64,000 nt of DNA from Hyphomicrobium sp. Its GTDB lineage: Bacteria; Pseudomonadota; Alphaproteobacteria; Rhizobiales; Hyphomicrobiaceae. Positions within the stretch are counted from its first letter, which is position 1. Every line of letters starts with the position of its first letter. This document shows positions 34,633-45,900 of the stretch, one piece after another. The notes under the pieces are model-generated. The model was not told the DNA's origin and did no database searches. It worked only from the letters and a program-made list of their open reading frames with translations. The position numbers and the translations under genes are program-made. Where the stretch lies: contig JASBTM010000003.1 in assembly GCA_030148425.1 (NCBI GenBank), positions 248,001-312,000 on the forward strand, written 5' to 3'.

Positions 34633-35928
34633 ATGTCTGTGCAGACGAACGACATCGATGAACCTTTCTTCGAGGACGAAGTCCGGGATGGAGCTCATCC
34701 CAGCGATCGGGCTCGCCCCATTCCGCGCATTTCAATTCAAGCCTTTTGCGACGACACGCGCGTGGCCGACGCCGTACAGCACGCGGCGTTGGATCGCCGT
34801 CTGTGCAAGGCGCACGTCAGCGTCCATATGGGCGGTATCGCTGCTGCCATCGCTCATTATGCCGAAAGCCCGACGCCTAACCTGATCATCATCGATAGCG
34901 CGCTCAAGGGCGGCCAGCTGCTTGTGGATCTCGACCAGCTCGCGGAGAGCTGCGATGCCGGAACCAAGGTCGTCGTGATCGGCCGCCACAATGACGTCAT
35001 GCTGTATCGCGAGCTTCTGAAGCGAGGCGTCGCCGAATATCTCGTTGCTCCTGCGGATTCGATGGATCTGATGGAGTGCATTTCAAATCTCTATAACAAC
35101 CCCGATACCGATCCCGTCGGGCACGTCTTTGCGTTTATCGGCGCTAAAGGCGGTGTCGGCTCGTCCACGATTTGCCACAACGTGGCGTGGACGATGTCGG
35201 AGTTTCTGAAGACCAACGTCACCATCGCCGATCTCGATCTCGCGTTCGGAACGACAGGCCTCGATTTCAATCAGGATCCGGTTCAAGGCATCGCGGAAGC
35301 CTTGTCGGCGCCGGAACGCCTTGACGATCAGCTACTCGATCGCTTGTTGACGAAATGCTCGGAACACCTGTCGATCTTTGCGGCTCCCGTGGTTCTCGAT
35401 CGCGATTTCGATTTCTCGGCCGAAGCGTGCGAGATGGTCATCGATGTTGCGCGCCAAAACGTGCCGTTCGTCGCGATAGATCTGCCGCACGGGTGGTCGC
35501 ACTGGTCGAAGCGGCTTCTCGTGCAGGCCGATGAAATCGTCATTACGGCCGCTCCCGATCTCGCGAACCTTCGGAATGCGAAGAACATCATCGATCTTTT
35601 GAAGGCGACGCGAAAGAACGACGTCAAGCCGTTCTTGATCCTCAACATGGCCAACGTGCCGAAGCGGCAGGAAATCAGCGTTCGGGAATTCGAACAGGCG
35701 CTCGATCTCAAAGTTCTGGCAGTCATTGACTTTGACAGTGAGACATTCAGCCAGGCGGCGAATAACGGTCAGATGCTCGAAGAACTTAATTCGAAGGCAA
35801 AGGCCATCGAAAAGTTTCACGACGTGGCGATGAAACTAACGCGCCGTAAAGATACGAGGGCGGAAAAGCCGAATTCGGCGCTATCGGCCATCGCGCCTAT
35901 CCTAGAGAAGCTGAAGCTCAAGCGTTGA
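34633..35928 (+). CDS. cpaE: Tad localisation ATPase CpaE/TadZ
   Basis: Product of 431 residues. The N-terminal half (about 30-155) is an atypical receiver-like domain. The C-terminal half is a MinD/ParA-type ATPase with the deviant Walker A FIGAKGGVGSST (168-179), NVTIADLDLAFGTTG and VAIDLPHGWSHWS. TadZ proteins sit at the pole and set where the pilus machine assembles. It follows cpaD by 20 bases and precedes cpaF by 13. Confidence 0.9.
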   Translation: MSVQTNDIDEPFFEDEVRDGAHPSDRARPIPRISIQAFCDDTRVADAVQHAALDRRLCKAHVSVHMGGIAAAIAHYAESPTPNLIIIDSALKGGQLLVDLDQLAESCDAGTKVVVIGRHNDVMLYRELLKRGVAEYLVAPADSMDLMECISNLYNNPDTDPVGHVFAFIGAKGGVGSSTICHNVAWTMSEFLKTNVTIADLDLAFGTTGLDFNQDPVQGIAEALSAPERLDDQLLDRLLTKCSEHLSIFAAPVVLDRDFDFSAEACEMVIDVARQNVPFVAIDLPHGWSHWSKRLLVQADEIVITAAPDLANLRNAKNIIDLLKATRKNDVKPFLILNMANVPKRQEISVREFEQALDLKVLAVIDFDSETFSQAANNGQMLEELNSKAKAIEKFHDVAMKLTRRKDTRAEKPNSALSAIAPILEKLKLKR

Positions 35929-35941
35929 GGACGTTATTGTT

Positions 35942-37432
35942 ATGTTCGGCAGGCGCTCGAACGAGCCACAGTCAGATCGGCGTGCACCACAGCGCGCCGC
36001 GGAACCGCAGGCCGCGCCTCAGGCTGCTGAGCCTCGTATGCCCGCGGCTCAGCCCGCTGCCACTCCCGCGTCCGCTCCAAAGCGCGCGGAGCCTTCGGAA
36101 GCTCCCCAGCGGCGACATTCGGAAGAATATTACGACGTCAAAACGACGGTCTTCAACGCGCTGATCGATACGATCGATCTGACCCAGCTTTCGAAGCTCG
36201 ACAGCATTGCCGCGCGCGAAGAAATCCGCGACATCGTCAGCGAGATCATTCAGATCAAGAACGTCGTCATGTCCATTTCCGAGCAGGAAGAACTGCTCGA
36301 GGACATTTGCAACGACGTTCTTGGCTATGGCCCGCTCGAACCGCTTCTCGCGCGAGACGACATTGCCGATATCATGGTGAACGGCGCCGCGACGACCTTC
36401 ATCGAAGTCGGCGGCAAGGTTCAGAAGACCGGCGTCCGCTTCGCCGACAATCAGCAGCTGATGAACATCTGCCAGCGCATCGTCAGCCAGGTCGGACGGC
36501 GCGTCGATGAATCGAGCCCGATTTGCGATGCGCGCTTGCCCGATGGCTCGCGTGTCAACGTCATCGCACCGCCGCTCGCGATCGACGGTCCGGCGCTCAC
36601 CATTCGAAAGTTCAGGAAGGACCGGCTCAAACTCGAGCAGTTGGTCAAGTTCGGGTCGATCACGCCCGAAGCCAAGACGGTTCTCGAAATCATCGGCCGC
36701 GTTCGCTGCAATGTCATCATTTCCGGCGGTACCGGCTCGGGCAAGACGACGCTGCTCAACTGCCTGACAGGTTCGATCGATCACGACGAGCGCATCATCA
36801 CGTGCGAAGACTCCGCCGAGCTTCAGCTGCAGCAACCGCATGTGGTGCGGCTCGAAACGCGGCCGCCCAATCTCGAAGGCGAGGGCGAGATCCGGATGCG
36901 CGATCTCATCAAGAACTGCCTTCGTATGCGGCCCGAGCGGATCATCGTCGGCGAAGTCCGCGGACCCGAGGCGTTCGATTTGCTTCAGGCGATGAATACC
37001 GGCCACGATGGTTCGATGGGAACCTTGCACGCGAACAGTCCGCGTGAAGCCCTGAGCCGACTTGAATCGATGATCATGCAGGGCGGATACGCGCTGCCCA
37101 TCAAGACGATCCGAGAGATGATCTGCGGATCTGTGGACGTAATTATTCAGGCGTCTCGACTGCGCGACGGCTCGCGCAAGATTACGCACGTGACGGAAGT
37201 TCTCGGCATGGAAGAAGAGACGATCACGCTGCAGAACCTGATCGTCTATGAGATCACGGGAGAGGATGCCCACGGCAAATTGCTCGGGCGGCATCGTTCG
37301 ACCGGCATCGTTCGTCCACGCTTTTGGGAACGTGCGGAGTACTACAACGAGACCGATAAACTGGCGAACGCGCTCGTGAAATCGGAAGTCGAGGACGTGC
37401 ACGGCAGTCCGCTTGGTGACCGAAATGGCTGA
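35942..37432 (+). CDS. cpaF: Tad secretion ATPase CpaF/TadA
   Basis: Hexameric type II/IV secretion ATPase of 496 residues. A Pro/Ala/Gln-rich N-terminus (about 20-60) precedes the domain with [20 protein letters not shown]. Walker A is GGTGSGKTT (262-270). The Asp box, Walker B region ([20 protein letters not shown]) and the His box ([14 protein letters not shown]) are all intact. It powers pilin extrusion and probably retraction. Its end overlaps the tadB start by eight bases. Confidence 0.95.
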   Translation: MFGRRSNEPQSDRRAPQRAAEPQAAPQAAEPRMPAAQPAATPASAPKRAEPSEAPQRRHSEEYYDVKTTVFNALIDTIDLTQLSKLDSIAAREEIRDIVSEIIQIKNVVMSISEQEELLEDICNDVLGYGPLEPLLARDDIADIMVNGAATTFIEVGGKVQKTGVRFADNQQLMNICQRIVSQVGRRVDESSPICDARLPDGSRVNVIAPPLAIDGPALTIRKFRKDRLKLEQLVKFGSITPEAKTVLEIIGRVRCNVIISGGTGSGKTTLLNCLTGSIDHDERIITCEDSAELQLQQPHVVRLETRPPNLEGEGEIRMRDLIKNCLRMRPERIIVGEVRGPEAFDLLQAMNTGHDGSMGTLHANSPREALSRLESMIMQGGYALPIKTIREMICGSVDVIIQASRLRDGSRKITHVTEVLGMEEETITLQNLIVYEITGEDAHGKLLGRHRSTGIVRPRFWERAEYYNETDKLANALVKSEVEDVHGSPLGDRNG

Positions 37433-38411
37433 TCTCGATCTCGGATTTCTGGCACCCATTCTTATTGCGCTCGCCTTCGCAGGCGTTGTGTTCTCTTTCG
37501 CGTATCCGTATTTTTCTGACGAGCGTCATAAGGACAAGCGCGTCGAGGTCGTCGGAGGTGCGCGGGAGCGGCGGGCGAATGCTACGCTTGATATTCAGAG
37601 CAGCCGTAAGAAATCGGTCGCTGAAACTCTGAAAGAGATGGAAACGCGCGAAAAGGCGAACAAGAAGGTCACGATGAGCCTGCGCCTTGTGCGTGCCGGC
37701 TTGAAAAGCAAGCCACGCGATTTCTACGTCATCAGTGCGCTTGTCGGCATTCTACTCGCGGCGGTGGCTGTCGGTTTGATGGGGTTTCCGCCCGCGGCGG
37801 GCATCGTTGCGGCGTTCGTCGGAGGTTTTGGCCTTCCGCGCTGGATACTGAATAAGATGACCGCGCGCCGGCAGCAGAAGTTTACGTCGCTGCTCGCCAA
37901 TGCGATCGACGTCATTGTCCGGGGTATCAAGTCCGGCCTTCCGCTCAACGAATGCATGAACATCATCGCGCGCGAGAGTCCGGAACCGCTGGCGGGAGAA
38001 TTTCGCGAAGTCGTCGAGCAACAGAAGCTCGGCGTATCGCTTGGCGACGGGCTGGAGCGCATGTGCGATCGTCTGCCGCTTCCCGAAGTCCGCTTTCTGA
38101 CGATTGTCATCAGCATTCAGCAGCAAGCCGGCGGCAACCTGTCGGAAGCTCTTTCCAATCTCTCATCGGTGCTGCGGGACCGGCACATGCTGGCGATGAA
38201 AGTGAAGGCGCTGGCGGCCGAGGCGAAAGCTTCGGCGGCTGTGCTCGCGTCTCTTCCGCCGGGCGTGATGACGATGGTCTACCTTTCGTCGCCGGATTAC
38301 ATCAAACCGCTTTTCACTACGACGGTTGGACACTTCATGGTCGCGTTCGGCGCCGTCTGGATGCTGACGGGCGTTTTGATCATGAGGAAGATGATCAATT
38401 TCAAATTCTAG
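37425..38411 (+). CDS. tadB: Tad inner-membrane platform protein TadB
   Basis: Product of 328 residues with an N-terminal helix, two helices near 105-150 and two at the end, around a cytoplasmic GspF-type domain (about 165-290: FTSLLANAIDVIVRGIKSGLPLNE, then LGVSLGDGLERM and QQQAGGNLSEALSNLSSVLRDR). It binds CpaF at the inner membrane. The ATG at 37425 overlaps the cpaF stop. A GTG at 37413 would add four residues. Confidence 0.92.
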   Translation: MADLDLGFLAPILIALAFAGVVFSFAYPYFSDERHKDKRVEVVGGARERRANATLDIQSSRKKSVAETLKEMETREKANKKVTMSLRLVRAGLKSKPRDFYVISALVGILLAAVAVGLMGFPPAAGIVAAFVGGFGLPRWILNKMTARRQQKFTSLLANAIDVIVRGIKSGLPLNECMNIIARESPEPLAGEFREVVEQQKLGVSLGDGLERMCDRLPLPEVRFLTIVISIQQQAGGNLSEALSNLSSVLRDRHMLAMKVKALAAEAKASAAVLASLPPGVMTMVYLSSPDYIKPLFTTTVGHFMVAFGAVWMLTGVLIMRKMINFKF

Positions 38412-38444
38412 GATTTTCCGGCGAACAGGCGCGGCAGAATTACG

Positions 38445-39431
38445 ATGATGTCTTTTGTCGATACGATCATGAACCCGCAATTCATCGCGACAGCGCTTGC
38501 CGCCGTCTGCGTCTTTGCGACGGTTTTGACGGTCGCTCTGCCGATGCTGCAGCGGGATCAAATGAACCGCCGCATGCGGGAAATGGCGATCGAGCGCAGC
38601 AAGATGCGTTCGGTGCGAATTGCCGAGATGGCTGCGAAGGATCGTCAGCAGGGCAACAGCAAGCTTCGCTATACGCCCAAAGGCTTCATGCAGCAGGTCG
38701 TCGATCAACTGAAGCTGCGCGAGCGGTTCGATAATGAGGAGCTGCGCGAAAATCTGAAGCGTGCCGGTCTACGCGGTCAGGCGAACATCGTCGCCTTCAT
38801 GTTTTTCCGCGTCGTCGCGCCGATCGTCATTTTCTTTCTGGCGATTTTCTATCTCTTCGTCCTCTACGACAGCGGCTTTCCACCGTCGGTCAATTTCTTG
38901 ATCGCTCTGGCGGCGGGGTTTCTCGGCTTTTATGTGCCGAACATGTTCATCTCCAACCGTGTGCAGAAGCGGCAGATGGCGATCAAGCAAGCGTGGCCGG
39001 ATGCTCTCGATATGCTTCTGATCTGCGTGCAGTCGGGCATGTCGGTCGAAGCGGGGTTCGCGAAGGTAGGCAAGGAAGTTGCGAGCCAATCGATCGAACT
39101 CGCCGAAGAAATGGCGCTGACGACGGCGGAGTTGTCGTATCTCCAGGATCGCCGCCAGGCTTATGAAAATCTCGCGAAGCGGACGGGTCTGCCCGGTGTG
39201 AAGGCCGTAACGACGGCGCTCGTTCAGGCCGAACGCTACGGTACGCCGGTAGGGCAGGCGCTGCGCACGATGGCGAAGGAAAACCGCGAAATCCGCCAAT
39301 CCGAAGCCGAGCGTAAAGCCGCCGCGCTGCCTCCGAAATTGACCGTTCCGATGATCGTGTTCTTCTTGCCGGTTCTTTTCATCGTCATTCTTGGACCGGC
39401 GATCATCAGCTATATGGCGATGAAGAATTAG
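38445..39431 (+). CDS. tadC: Tad inner-membrane platform protein TadC
   Basis: Product of 328 residues, partner of TadB. It has an N-terminal helix, a pair of helices at about 105-165 and a C-terminal helix (VPMIVFFLPVLFIVILGPAI). The GspF-type domain includes WPDALDMLLICVQSGMSVEAGFAKV and RYGTPVGQALRTMAKENRE. It is the last gene of the plus-strand Tad operon and is followed by a terminator. Confidence 0.92.
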   Translation: MMSFVDTIMNPQFIATALAAVCVFATVLTVALPMLQRDQMNRRMREMAIERSKMRSVRIAEMAAKDRQQGNSKLRYTPKGFMQQVVDQLKLRERFDNEELRENLKRAGLRGQANIVAFMFFRVVAPIVIFFLAIFYLFVLYDSGFPPSVNFLIALAAGFLGFYVPNMFISNRVQKRQMAIKQAWPDALDMLLICVQSGMSVEAGFAKVGKEVASQSIELAEEMALTTAELSYLQDRRQAYENLAKRTGLPGVKAVTTALVQAERYGTPVGQALRTMAKENREIRQSEAERKAAALPPKLTVPMIVFFLPVLFIVILGPAIISYMAMKN

Positions 39432-39461
39432 CTGTGCCCGCTATCAGAGTTGTGTCGCGTC

Positions 39462-39503
39462 GACCCCGGTCGTTATTGAACGGCCGGGGTCTTTCGTTTT
39501 CGA
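39462..39503 (+). terminator. Rho-independent terminator after tadC
   Basis: GACCCCGG and CCGGGGTC with additional pairing (CGTT/AACG) form a long stem with an ATTG loop. It is followed by TTTCGTTTTCG. It ends the cpaA-tadC transcript. Confidence 0.88.
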
Positions 39504-39532
39504 TCTTTTGCGTCGCTGCTTCGGTGCTCAAA

Positions 39533-39563
39533 TGAAAATGCCCGGAGCGGCTGGCTCCGGGCA
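39533..39563 (-). terminator. Rho-independent terminator after tadD
   Basis: TGCCCGGAGC and GCTCCGGGCA pair around a 5-base loop. On the minus strand TTTTCATTT follows. On the plus strand AAAATAG follows, so only the minus direction, reading out of tadD, ends in Ts. Together with 39462-39503 it insulates the two transcripts. Confidence 0.85.
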
Positions 39564-39600
39564 AAAATAGATTGTCGCGTGGATCGATATGACGGGTGCG

Positions 39601-40578
39601 TTAGTGGGCGACGGGAGCGGCGTCATCCGTCGTCGTCTGCCACACGCCCTGGCTCACTGGGAGCTGGTCGCTGTTCGCGGACGCTCTTTGAACCACAAGG
39701 CGAGGCTGGGACGACGGACTGACCGACGTGTTGTTTGCGAAGCTGTTGGCGTCAGGCATCGCCGTCCTCGGGGTAAGTTTCACCATCTGCTTCAGGTAGT
39801 CGGCGTTTGCCGATGCGGTGTCGGAGTTCAGAACGCCAGAGGCGATGGACTTCGATTCATCGTACCGGCCCTGAAGACCGAGGACGAGTGCGAGGTTTTC
39901 GCGGACTTTCGGAGTCGCGCCCGGCGCCGACAGCGCTTGCCGCAGGATGCCTTCGGCCTTTTGAGCGTCGCCTGTCATCGCATAAGCCATCGCGAGGTTG
40001 TTCATGACGCTCGGATTGTTTGGCGAAAGCGTCAGGGCACGCTCGTAGAACGGTATGGCCTCGGAATACTTGCTCTGCTTCGCGAGAACGGTGCCGCGCG
40101 CTGAGACCACGCGCCAGTCCGGCTTTTCCGGATTGTCGGCAATGGTCAGCATCTGATTGGCGACGCCGACCTGTTCCATCTCCAGCGCCAGGCGACCGTA
40201 TTCCCCTGCGAGTTCGGGGTCGTTGCCGTGCAGTAGCGATGCCTGTTGCAGGACAGAGAAGGCCTTGTCCTTTTCACCAAGCGCTTTCAGGTCTTTGGCA
40301 TAGTTGAGCGCGGGGAGAAGCTCGGACGGCTTCTTGGCGTACTCCTTACCCCAGTAAATCGTCGCCTTCTGCAACTCGGATTGAGGAGACATCGGCGCGC
40401 TGTTGTTGTCGGCCGTGGCGCCGGTCGTCGTGTCGGACGGTTTCATGGCAATGCTCGGCAGCATGTCGGTCGACATGGAGCAGGCTCCGAGCAGCAGCGA
40501 CGCGGTCAGGGCGGTGATGGTTCCGAGGCGGTGCAGGCGTGTCGAGTCAAGCGAACGATGGCGCTCAGGTGGCGTCAT
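39601..40578 (-). CDS. tadD: TPR lipoprotein TadD
   Basis: Product of 325 residues. TALTASLLLGAC is a lipoprotein signal peptide with the cysteine at about residue 33. Tetratricopeptide repeats fill about residues 95-260, for example EAIPFYERALTLSPNNPSVMNNLAMAYAMTGDAQKAEGIL. The C-terminal 50 residues are polar and low complexity. TadD proteins help assemble the pilus export channel. Here it is transcribed toward the tadC gene instead of being part of its operon, so it has its own promoter in 40579-40788. Confidence 0.85.
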   Translation of the reverse strand: MTPPERHRSLDSTRLHRLGTITALTASLLLGACSMSTDMLPSIAMKPSDTTTGATADNNSAPMSPQSELQKATIYWGKEYAKKPSELLPALNYAKDLKALGEKDKAFSVLQQASLLHGNDPELAGEYGRLALEMEQVGVANQMLTIADNPEKPDWRVVSARGTVLAKQSKYSEAIPFYERALTLSPNNPSVMNNLAMAYAMTGDAQKAEGILRQALSAPGATPKVRENLALVLGLQGRYDESKSIASGVLNSDTASANADYLKQMVKLTPRTAMPDANSFANNTSVSPSSQPRLVVQRASANSDQLPVSQGVWQTTTDDAAPVAH

Positions 40579-40788
40579 AACAGTCTCCGTAGGAGTGATT
40601 CGCGGAGAACTCGGCGAATCACGGTGAGACCGTCAGTTTCTGGTTCAGGGGTCAACAAACGCTTAAGGTTTGCCTCAGAGCTGTGATAGCTGAAAAACTC
40701 TGGAGGGTTGTTCCTGGCTGCACTTCGAGAATTCCGGCCGGGCGGCGCCCGACATCGGTGGATACAACGGTAAAGAATCGAGAGACGG

Positions 40789-42210
40789 ATGGTTGAGACG
40801 ACGGCCTGGTCGGCAGCGGAAACCTTTGCGCTCGGCGCGCCCGAAGCGGCCGATATTCCGATCCATTTCCTGGGTTCCGAAAGCGCAGGGAAGAACGACG
40901 CGTTCGATGCGGCGCAGCAGGCGTGGCTCTCGGCTCAAGGCTTTTCCGGCGCCGCGAAACGCTCGGTTCTCATTCCGAACAGCGAAGGCAAGATCGCGGC
41001 GGTCGCCTTTGGAACCGGCAACGGCCGGCAGGGCGAGCCAAGCGGACCGTCGGAGCTGTTGACGGGATTGCTGGGTGCCGGGCTTCCTGCAGCCACGTAT
41101 CGTATCGCTTCGGAATTGGCTGCCCCGGACCTGGCGTCGCTTGCGTGGGCGCTCGGCGGCTATTCGTTCTCGCGTTATCGCCACAAGGAATCCAACGGGG
41201 CGCGCGCCAAGCTTCGGCTGGCAGGCGCGGACGCTGATCGGATCATCAACACGGCCGAAGCGATCTGGCTCGGGCGCGATCTCATCAATACGCCGGCGTC
41301 CGACATGGCGCCTGCCGATCTGGAGGACATCGCGCGCGTGCTGGCGGATCGCCATGGCGCGGATATCTCCGTCATCGTTGGCGACGATCTTCTGGTGAAG
41401 AATTTTCCGCTGATCCATGCCGTGGGGCGCGCGAGCCCGCGTCTTCCACGTCTCATCGATATGAGCTGGGGGCCGATTGGTGCGCCGAAGATCACTCTCG
41501 TCGGCAAAGGCATCAGCTTCGATACGGGCGGCCTCGACATCAAGCCTGCAAGCGCCATGCTGCTGATGAAGAAAGACATGGGTGGCGCGGCGACCGCGCT
41601 GGCACTTGCGCACATGATCATGGGGCAGCAATTGAACTGCCGCCTGCGCGTGCTCATTCCCACCGCAGAAAATTCGGTCGGAGGCGATGCGTTCCGTCCC
41701 GGCGATGTTCTCGCGAGCCGACTCGGCCTCAGCGTCGAAATCGGCAACACGGATGCGGAAGGCCGCCTTGTGCTCGCGGATGCGCTTGCTCTTGCCGATG
41801 CCGACGCGCCCGACAGCATTTTCGTTTTTGCAACGCTGACAGGCGCTGCGCGAACAGCTCTTGGTCCGGATCTACCGGCATTCTTCACGGATGATGAAGA
41901 TTTCGCGCGAAGCCTGCCGCCGCTCGCCGCTTCCATTGGCGATCCGCTGTGGCATTTGCCGCTGTGGGAGGGCTACCGTCGCAATCTCGACAGCGACATC
42001 GCGGACATTAACAACGTCTGGGAGTCGCCCTTCGCCGGCGCGATCACTGCGGCATTATTTCTGAAGCGGTTTGTCAGCAAGGCTCGCCGTTTCGCGCATT
42101 TCGATCTATATGGCTGGCGTCCTGCCGCGCGGCCTCTAGGCCCGAAAGGCGGCGAACCACAAACGGCGAGGGCCGTGATGGAACACTTGAAGCGAGAGCT
42201 GACTTCGTGA
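40789..42210 (+). CDS. M17 leucyl aminopeptidase family protein
   Basis: Cytosolic dizinc aminopeptidase of 473 residues. The catalytic C-terminal domain has LVGKGISFDTGGLDIKPASAM (Lys and Asp ligands), KKDMGGAA and NTDAEGRLVLADALA (Asp and Glu ligands, bicarbonate-site arginine), all intact. The N-terminal macro-like domain is diverged and short. This is the PepA-like group often called leucyl aminopeptidase (alphaproteobacterial subgroup), somewhat shorter than E. coli PepA (503). The stop overlaps the NlpC/P60 gene by four bases (GTGA), so the two are made together and may both serve peptide or murein peptide turnover. Confidence 0.9.
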   Translation: MVETTAWSAAETFALGAPEAADIPIHFLGSESAGKNDAFDAAQQAWLSAQGFSGAAKRSVLIPNSEGKIAAVAFGTGNGRQGEPSGPSELLTGLLGAGLPAATYRIASELAAPDLASLAWALGGYSFSRYRHKESNGARAKLRLAGADADRIINTAEAIWLGRDLINTPASDMAPADLEDIARVLADRHGADISVIVGDDLLVKNFPLIHAVGRASPRLPRLIDMSWGPIGAPKITLVGKGISFDTGGLDIKPASAMLLMKKDMGGAATALALAHMIMGQQLNCRLRVLIPTAENSVGGDAFRPGDVLASRLGLSVEIGNTDAEGRLVLADALALADADAPDSIFVFATLTGAARTALGPDLPAFFTDDEDFARSLPPLAASIGDPLWHLPLWEGYRRNLDSDIADINNVWESPFAGAITAALFLKRFVSKARRFAHFDLYGWRPAARPLGPKGGEPQTARAVMEHLKRELTS

Positions 42211-43100
42211 CTGCTGGAGTCTCGCAACGGCCGCAGGGTTCGCTCGATCCGCGGAGGAATGCATTTCGCCCCGACCTCGCGGCGAAGTCGCTCGAAGGCG
42301 AAGTTCGCGCCGAGCGCTACGTTGCGGGGGAACCGGGCTTCGTCATTCGTGCAGCAGTGCCGCTGCGCAAATTTCCCGATCCCGCGCGCGGTTTTGAAAC
42401 CGAAGTTCTCTTCGGCGAAAACCTTGCCGTCTTCGAAGACGTGAATGGATGGAGTTGGGTGCAGCTCGCGCGCGATGGGTATGTCGGATATGTGCCGTCG
42501 GATGCGATCCGGCCCGGTGTCCTGCATGCCACGCATCGCATTCAGACGCTCGGTACGTTTCTCTATGGCGCGCCCGACATCAAGTCGCCACCAATCATGC
42601 ATCTGCCGCTCAATGCGCCCATCGCCGTGCGTGGCGGCGACGAGCGCTTTCTCGAACTCGAAATCGGCGGCTTCATCTTCGCGCGTCATGCTGCGCCGGC
42701 AGATCGTTTCGCGCGCGACTTCGTCGAGATAGCGGAGCGCTTCGTCGGTGTACCGTATCTGTGGGGCGGCCGTACACGCATTGGCATCGATTGCTCGGGT
42801 CTCGTGCAGACATCGCTTCAGGCGGCCGGTTTTCCCGCGCCGCGCGATAGCGACATGCAGCAGGCCGAGCTTGGAGACGATGTGCTCGTCGCGGATGATC
42901 TCGATGGGCTCACACGTGGCGATCTCGTTTTCTGGAAAGGCCACGTTGGCATCATGCTCGACGGCGTGCTGATGGTTCACGCCAACGGCTATCATATGCT
43001 CACGTCCGTCGAGACGCTGCCGGAAGCCGCGCTCCGGATCGCGAAAACCGGAAGTCAGATCACGGCGATCAAGCGTCTGCCGGGTTATTCGCTCGGGTGA
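42207..43100 (+). CDS. SH3-NlpC/P60 cysteine peptidase
   Basis: Product of 297 residues with no signal peptide visible. Residues 45-105 and 105-160 resemble two bacterial SH3 domains (VPLRKFPDP, WSWVQLARDGYVGYVP). The NlpC/P60 domain follows: FVGVPYLWGGRTRIGIDCSGLVQ gives the catalytic C196, GHVGIML gives H246, and VHANGYH the third polar residue. Such enzymes cut gamma-D-glutamyl-meso-diaminopimelate bonds of murein peptides. Lack of a leader and coupling to a cytosolic aminopeptidase suggest recycling of murein peptides in the cytoplasm. It starts with GTG and converges with the next gene, overlapping it by 16 bases. Confidence 0.85.
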   Translation: MTAGVSQRPQGSLDPRRNAFRPDLAAKSLEGEVRAERYVAGEPGFVIRAAVPLRKFPDPARGFETEVLFGENLAVFEDVNGWSWVQLARDGYVGYVPSDAIRPGVLHATHRIQTLGTFLYGAPDIKSPPIMHLPLNAPIAVRGGDERFLELEIGGFIFARHAAPADRFARDFVEIAERFVGVPYLWGGRTRIGIDCSGLVQTSLQAAGFPAPRDSDMQQAELGDDVLVADDLDGLTRGDLVFWKGHVGIMLDGVLMVHANGYHMLTSVETLPEAALRIAKTGSQITAIKRLPGYSLG

Positions 43101-43570
43101 TGCCGATGCGTTTCGCCGGAACGCCGGCGGTACGGGAGATAGGGTTGCGTCCGCCATTCCTCTTCTGAGGTCGCCGGCGTGATACGGCGCTCATGTAGCC
43201 AATCCCAACCCGGCGTCAGTGCGACGCGCATCGCGACGGCGACGAGCGCGTCCGTCAGCGTGCTATGTTTCGAAATCTTTTCGACGTGACCTTCTTCGAT
43301 GGCGCGGACGAGATGCGGAAAGAATTCAAAGCGCTCGATCGGAAGGTTCTCGGCGGTCTCATCCGCGAGCTTCAGACTGAACGTCTGGTCAGCGCGGATC
43401 ATCAGCTCGAATGGGCAAGCGGCTTCTTCCACCGGCACTACCACTAGGCGCCAATAGGCCGGGCTGGCAGCGATGTCGACGGCGGCAAAGTCGCGGACCT
43501 TGGCAACGGCCGCTTCGATTTCGACGAGCGTCTGTTCGAGGCGGTCGCGAAAAACGTCATCGGGGAGCAT
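43085..43570 (-). CDS. Conserved hypothetical protein
   Basis: Soluble protein of 161 residues without signal peptide or membrane segment. The N-terminus (MLPDDVFRDRLEQTLVEIEAA) is helical. The middle alternates strands (SPAYWRLVVVPVEEAACPFELMI, then FSLKLADETAENLPIERFEFF), and the end is basic and His-rich. I do not recognise the family. ATG 43570 is preferred to 43618 because the upstream residues look untranslated. Only 49 bases separate it from the end of the upstream GST gene, so the two may be cotranscribed. Confidence 0.65.
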   Translation of the reverse strand: MLPDDVFRDRLEQTLVEIEAAVAKVRDFAAVDIAASPAYWRLVVVPVEEAACPFELMIRADQTFSLKLADETAENLPIERFEFFPHLVRAIEEGHVEKISKHSTLTDALVAVAMRVALTPGWDWLHERRITPATSEEEWRTQPYLPYRRRSGETHRHHPSE

Positions 43571-43619
43571 GCTTTGGATCTCACGACAGCGATTCGGGCG
43601 ATCCAAAGCATAACCCAAG

Positions 43620-44255
43620 TCAGCCCGCGCGCGACTGCACCAACTGCTCGTCCTTCGCCAAGGCGCTTTTGAAGGCGGGCCGGCTCGTCACCCGTTCAAG
43701 GTAGCTCGAAAATTCGGGTTTTGCGGGGAGAAGCTTAAACATCGTCAGATATCGGACGGCCGAACCGATGACGACGTCGGCGGCTGAGAAGCGTTCGCCC
43801 AGAATGTATGGTCCGCTTTCGACCGCGCCGGCGAGCGCGCTCACGGTGTCGTCGTAGGATCCGTAGCAGAGCGCTGACGACGGCAGGCCCGCTGGCGTGT
43901 TGCGGGCCTTGTCCATGACAGCGGGCTCGACGGCGGCATGATTGAAGACGATCCAGCGCAGATAGGTTCCGCGGGCGGGATCGCTCAATCCGGGAGCGAG
44001 ATTTGCTTCCGGGAAAAGGTCGGCGAGAAAGATAGCGATGGCGCCGACTTCCGTGACCGGCACGCCGTCGGCCGTGACCGTCGGGACTTTTCCCATCGCG
44101 TTGACCGCGAGGAAGGCGGGCGATTTGTGCTCGCCCTTTTTCATGTCGAGAATTTTCAGCTCGTGCGGCGGCGAGCCCAATTCTTCGAAAAGCCAGCGGA
44201 TTGTGAACGAACGCGTGTTGGGGGTGTGATAATGGACGAGTGTCGGCGTCGCCAT
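43620..44255 (-). CDS. Glutathione S-transferase
   Basis: Product of 211 residues with the two-domain GST fold. The thioredoxin-like half has YHTPNTRSFTIRWLFEELG (site of the catalytic Ser/Thr, probably in TRSF) and MGKVPTVTADGVPVTEVGAI, which holds the cis-proline and the glutathione gamma-glutamyl site. The helical half ends with GPYILGERFSAADVVIGSAVRYL (N-capping box and hydrophobic staple). Substrate cannot be named. It lies 14 bases downstream of the yejF stop on the same strand. Confidence 0.85.
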   Translation of the reverse strand: MATPTLVHYHTPNTRSFTIRWLFEELGSPPHELKILDMKKGEHKSPAFLAVNAMGKVPTVTADGVPVTEVGAIAIFLADLFPEANLAPGLSDPARGTYLRWIVFNHAAVEPAVMDKARNTPAGLPSSALCYGSYDDTVSALAGAVESGPYILGERFSAADVVIGSAVRYLTMFKLLPAKPEFSSYLERVTSRPAFKSALAKDEQLVQSRAG

Positions 44256-44268
44256 GAGAGGCTCCCTA

Positions 44269-45899
<1,631 letters not shown>

Positions 45900-45900
<1 letters not shown>

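Noticed and set aside
35972..37459. 495-codon antisense frame across cpaF
   Set aside because: cpaF has intact Walker and His boxes; the antisense frame has shadow composition (Arg/Asp/His-rich) and results from GC-rich codon bias.
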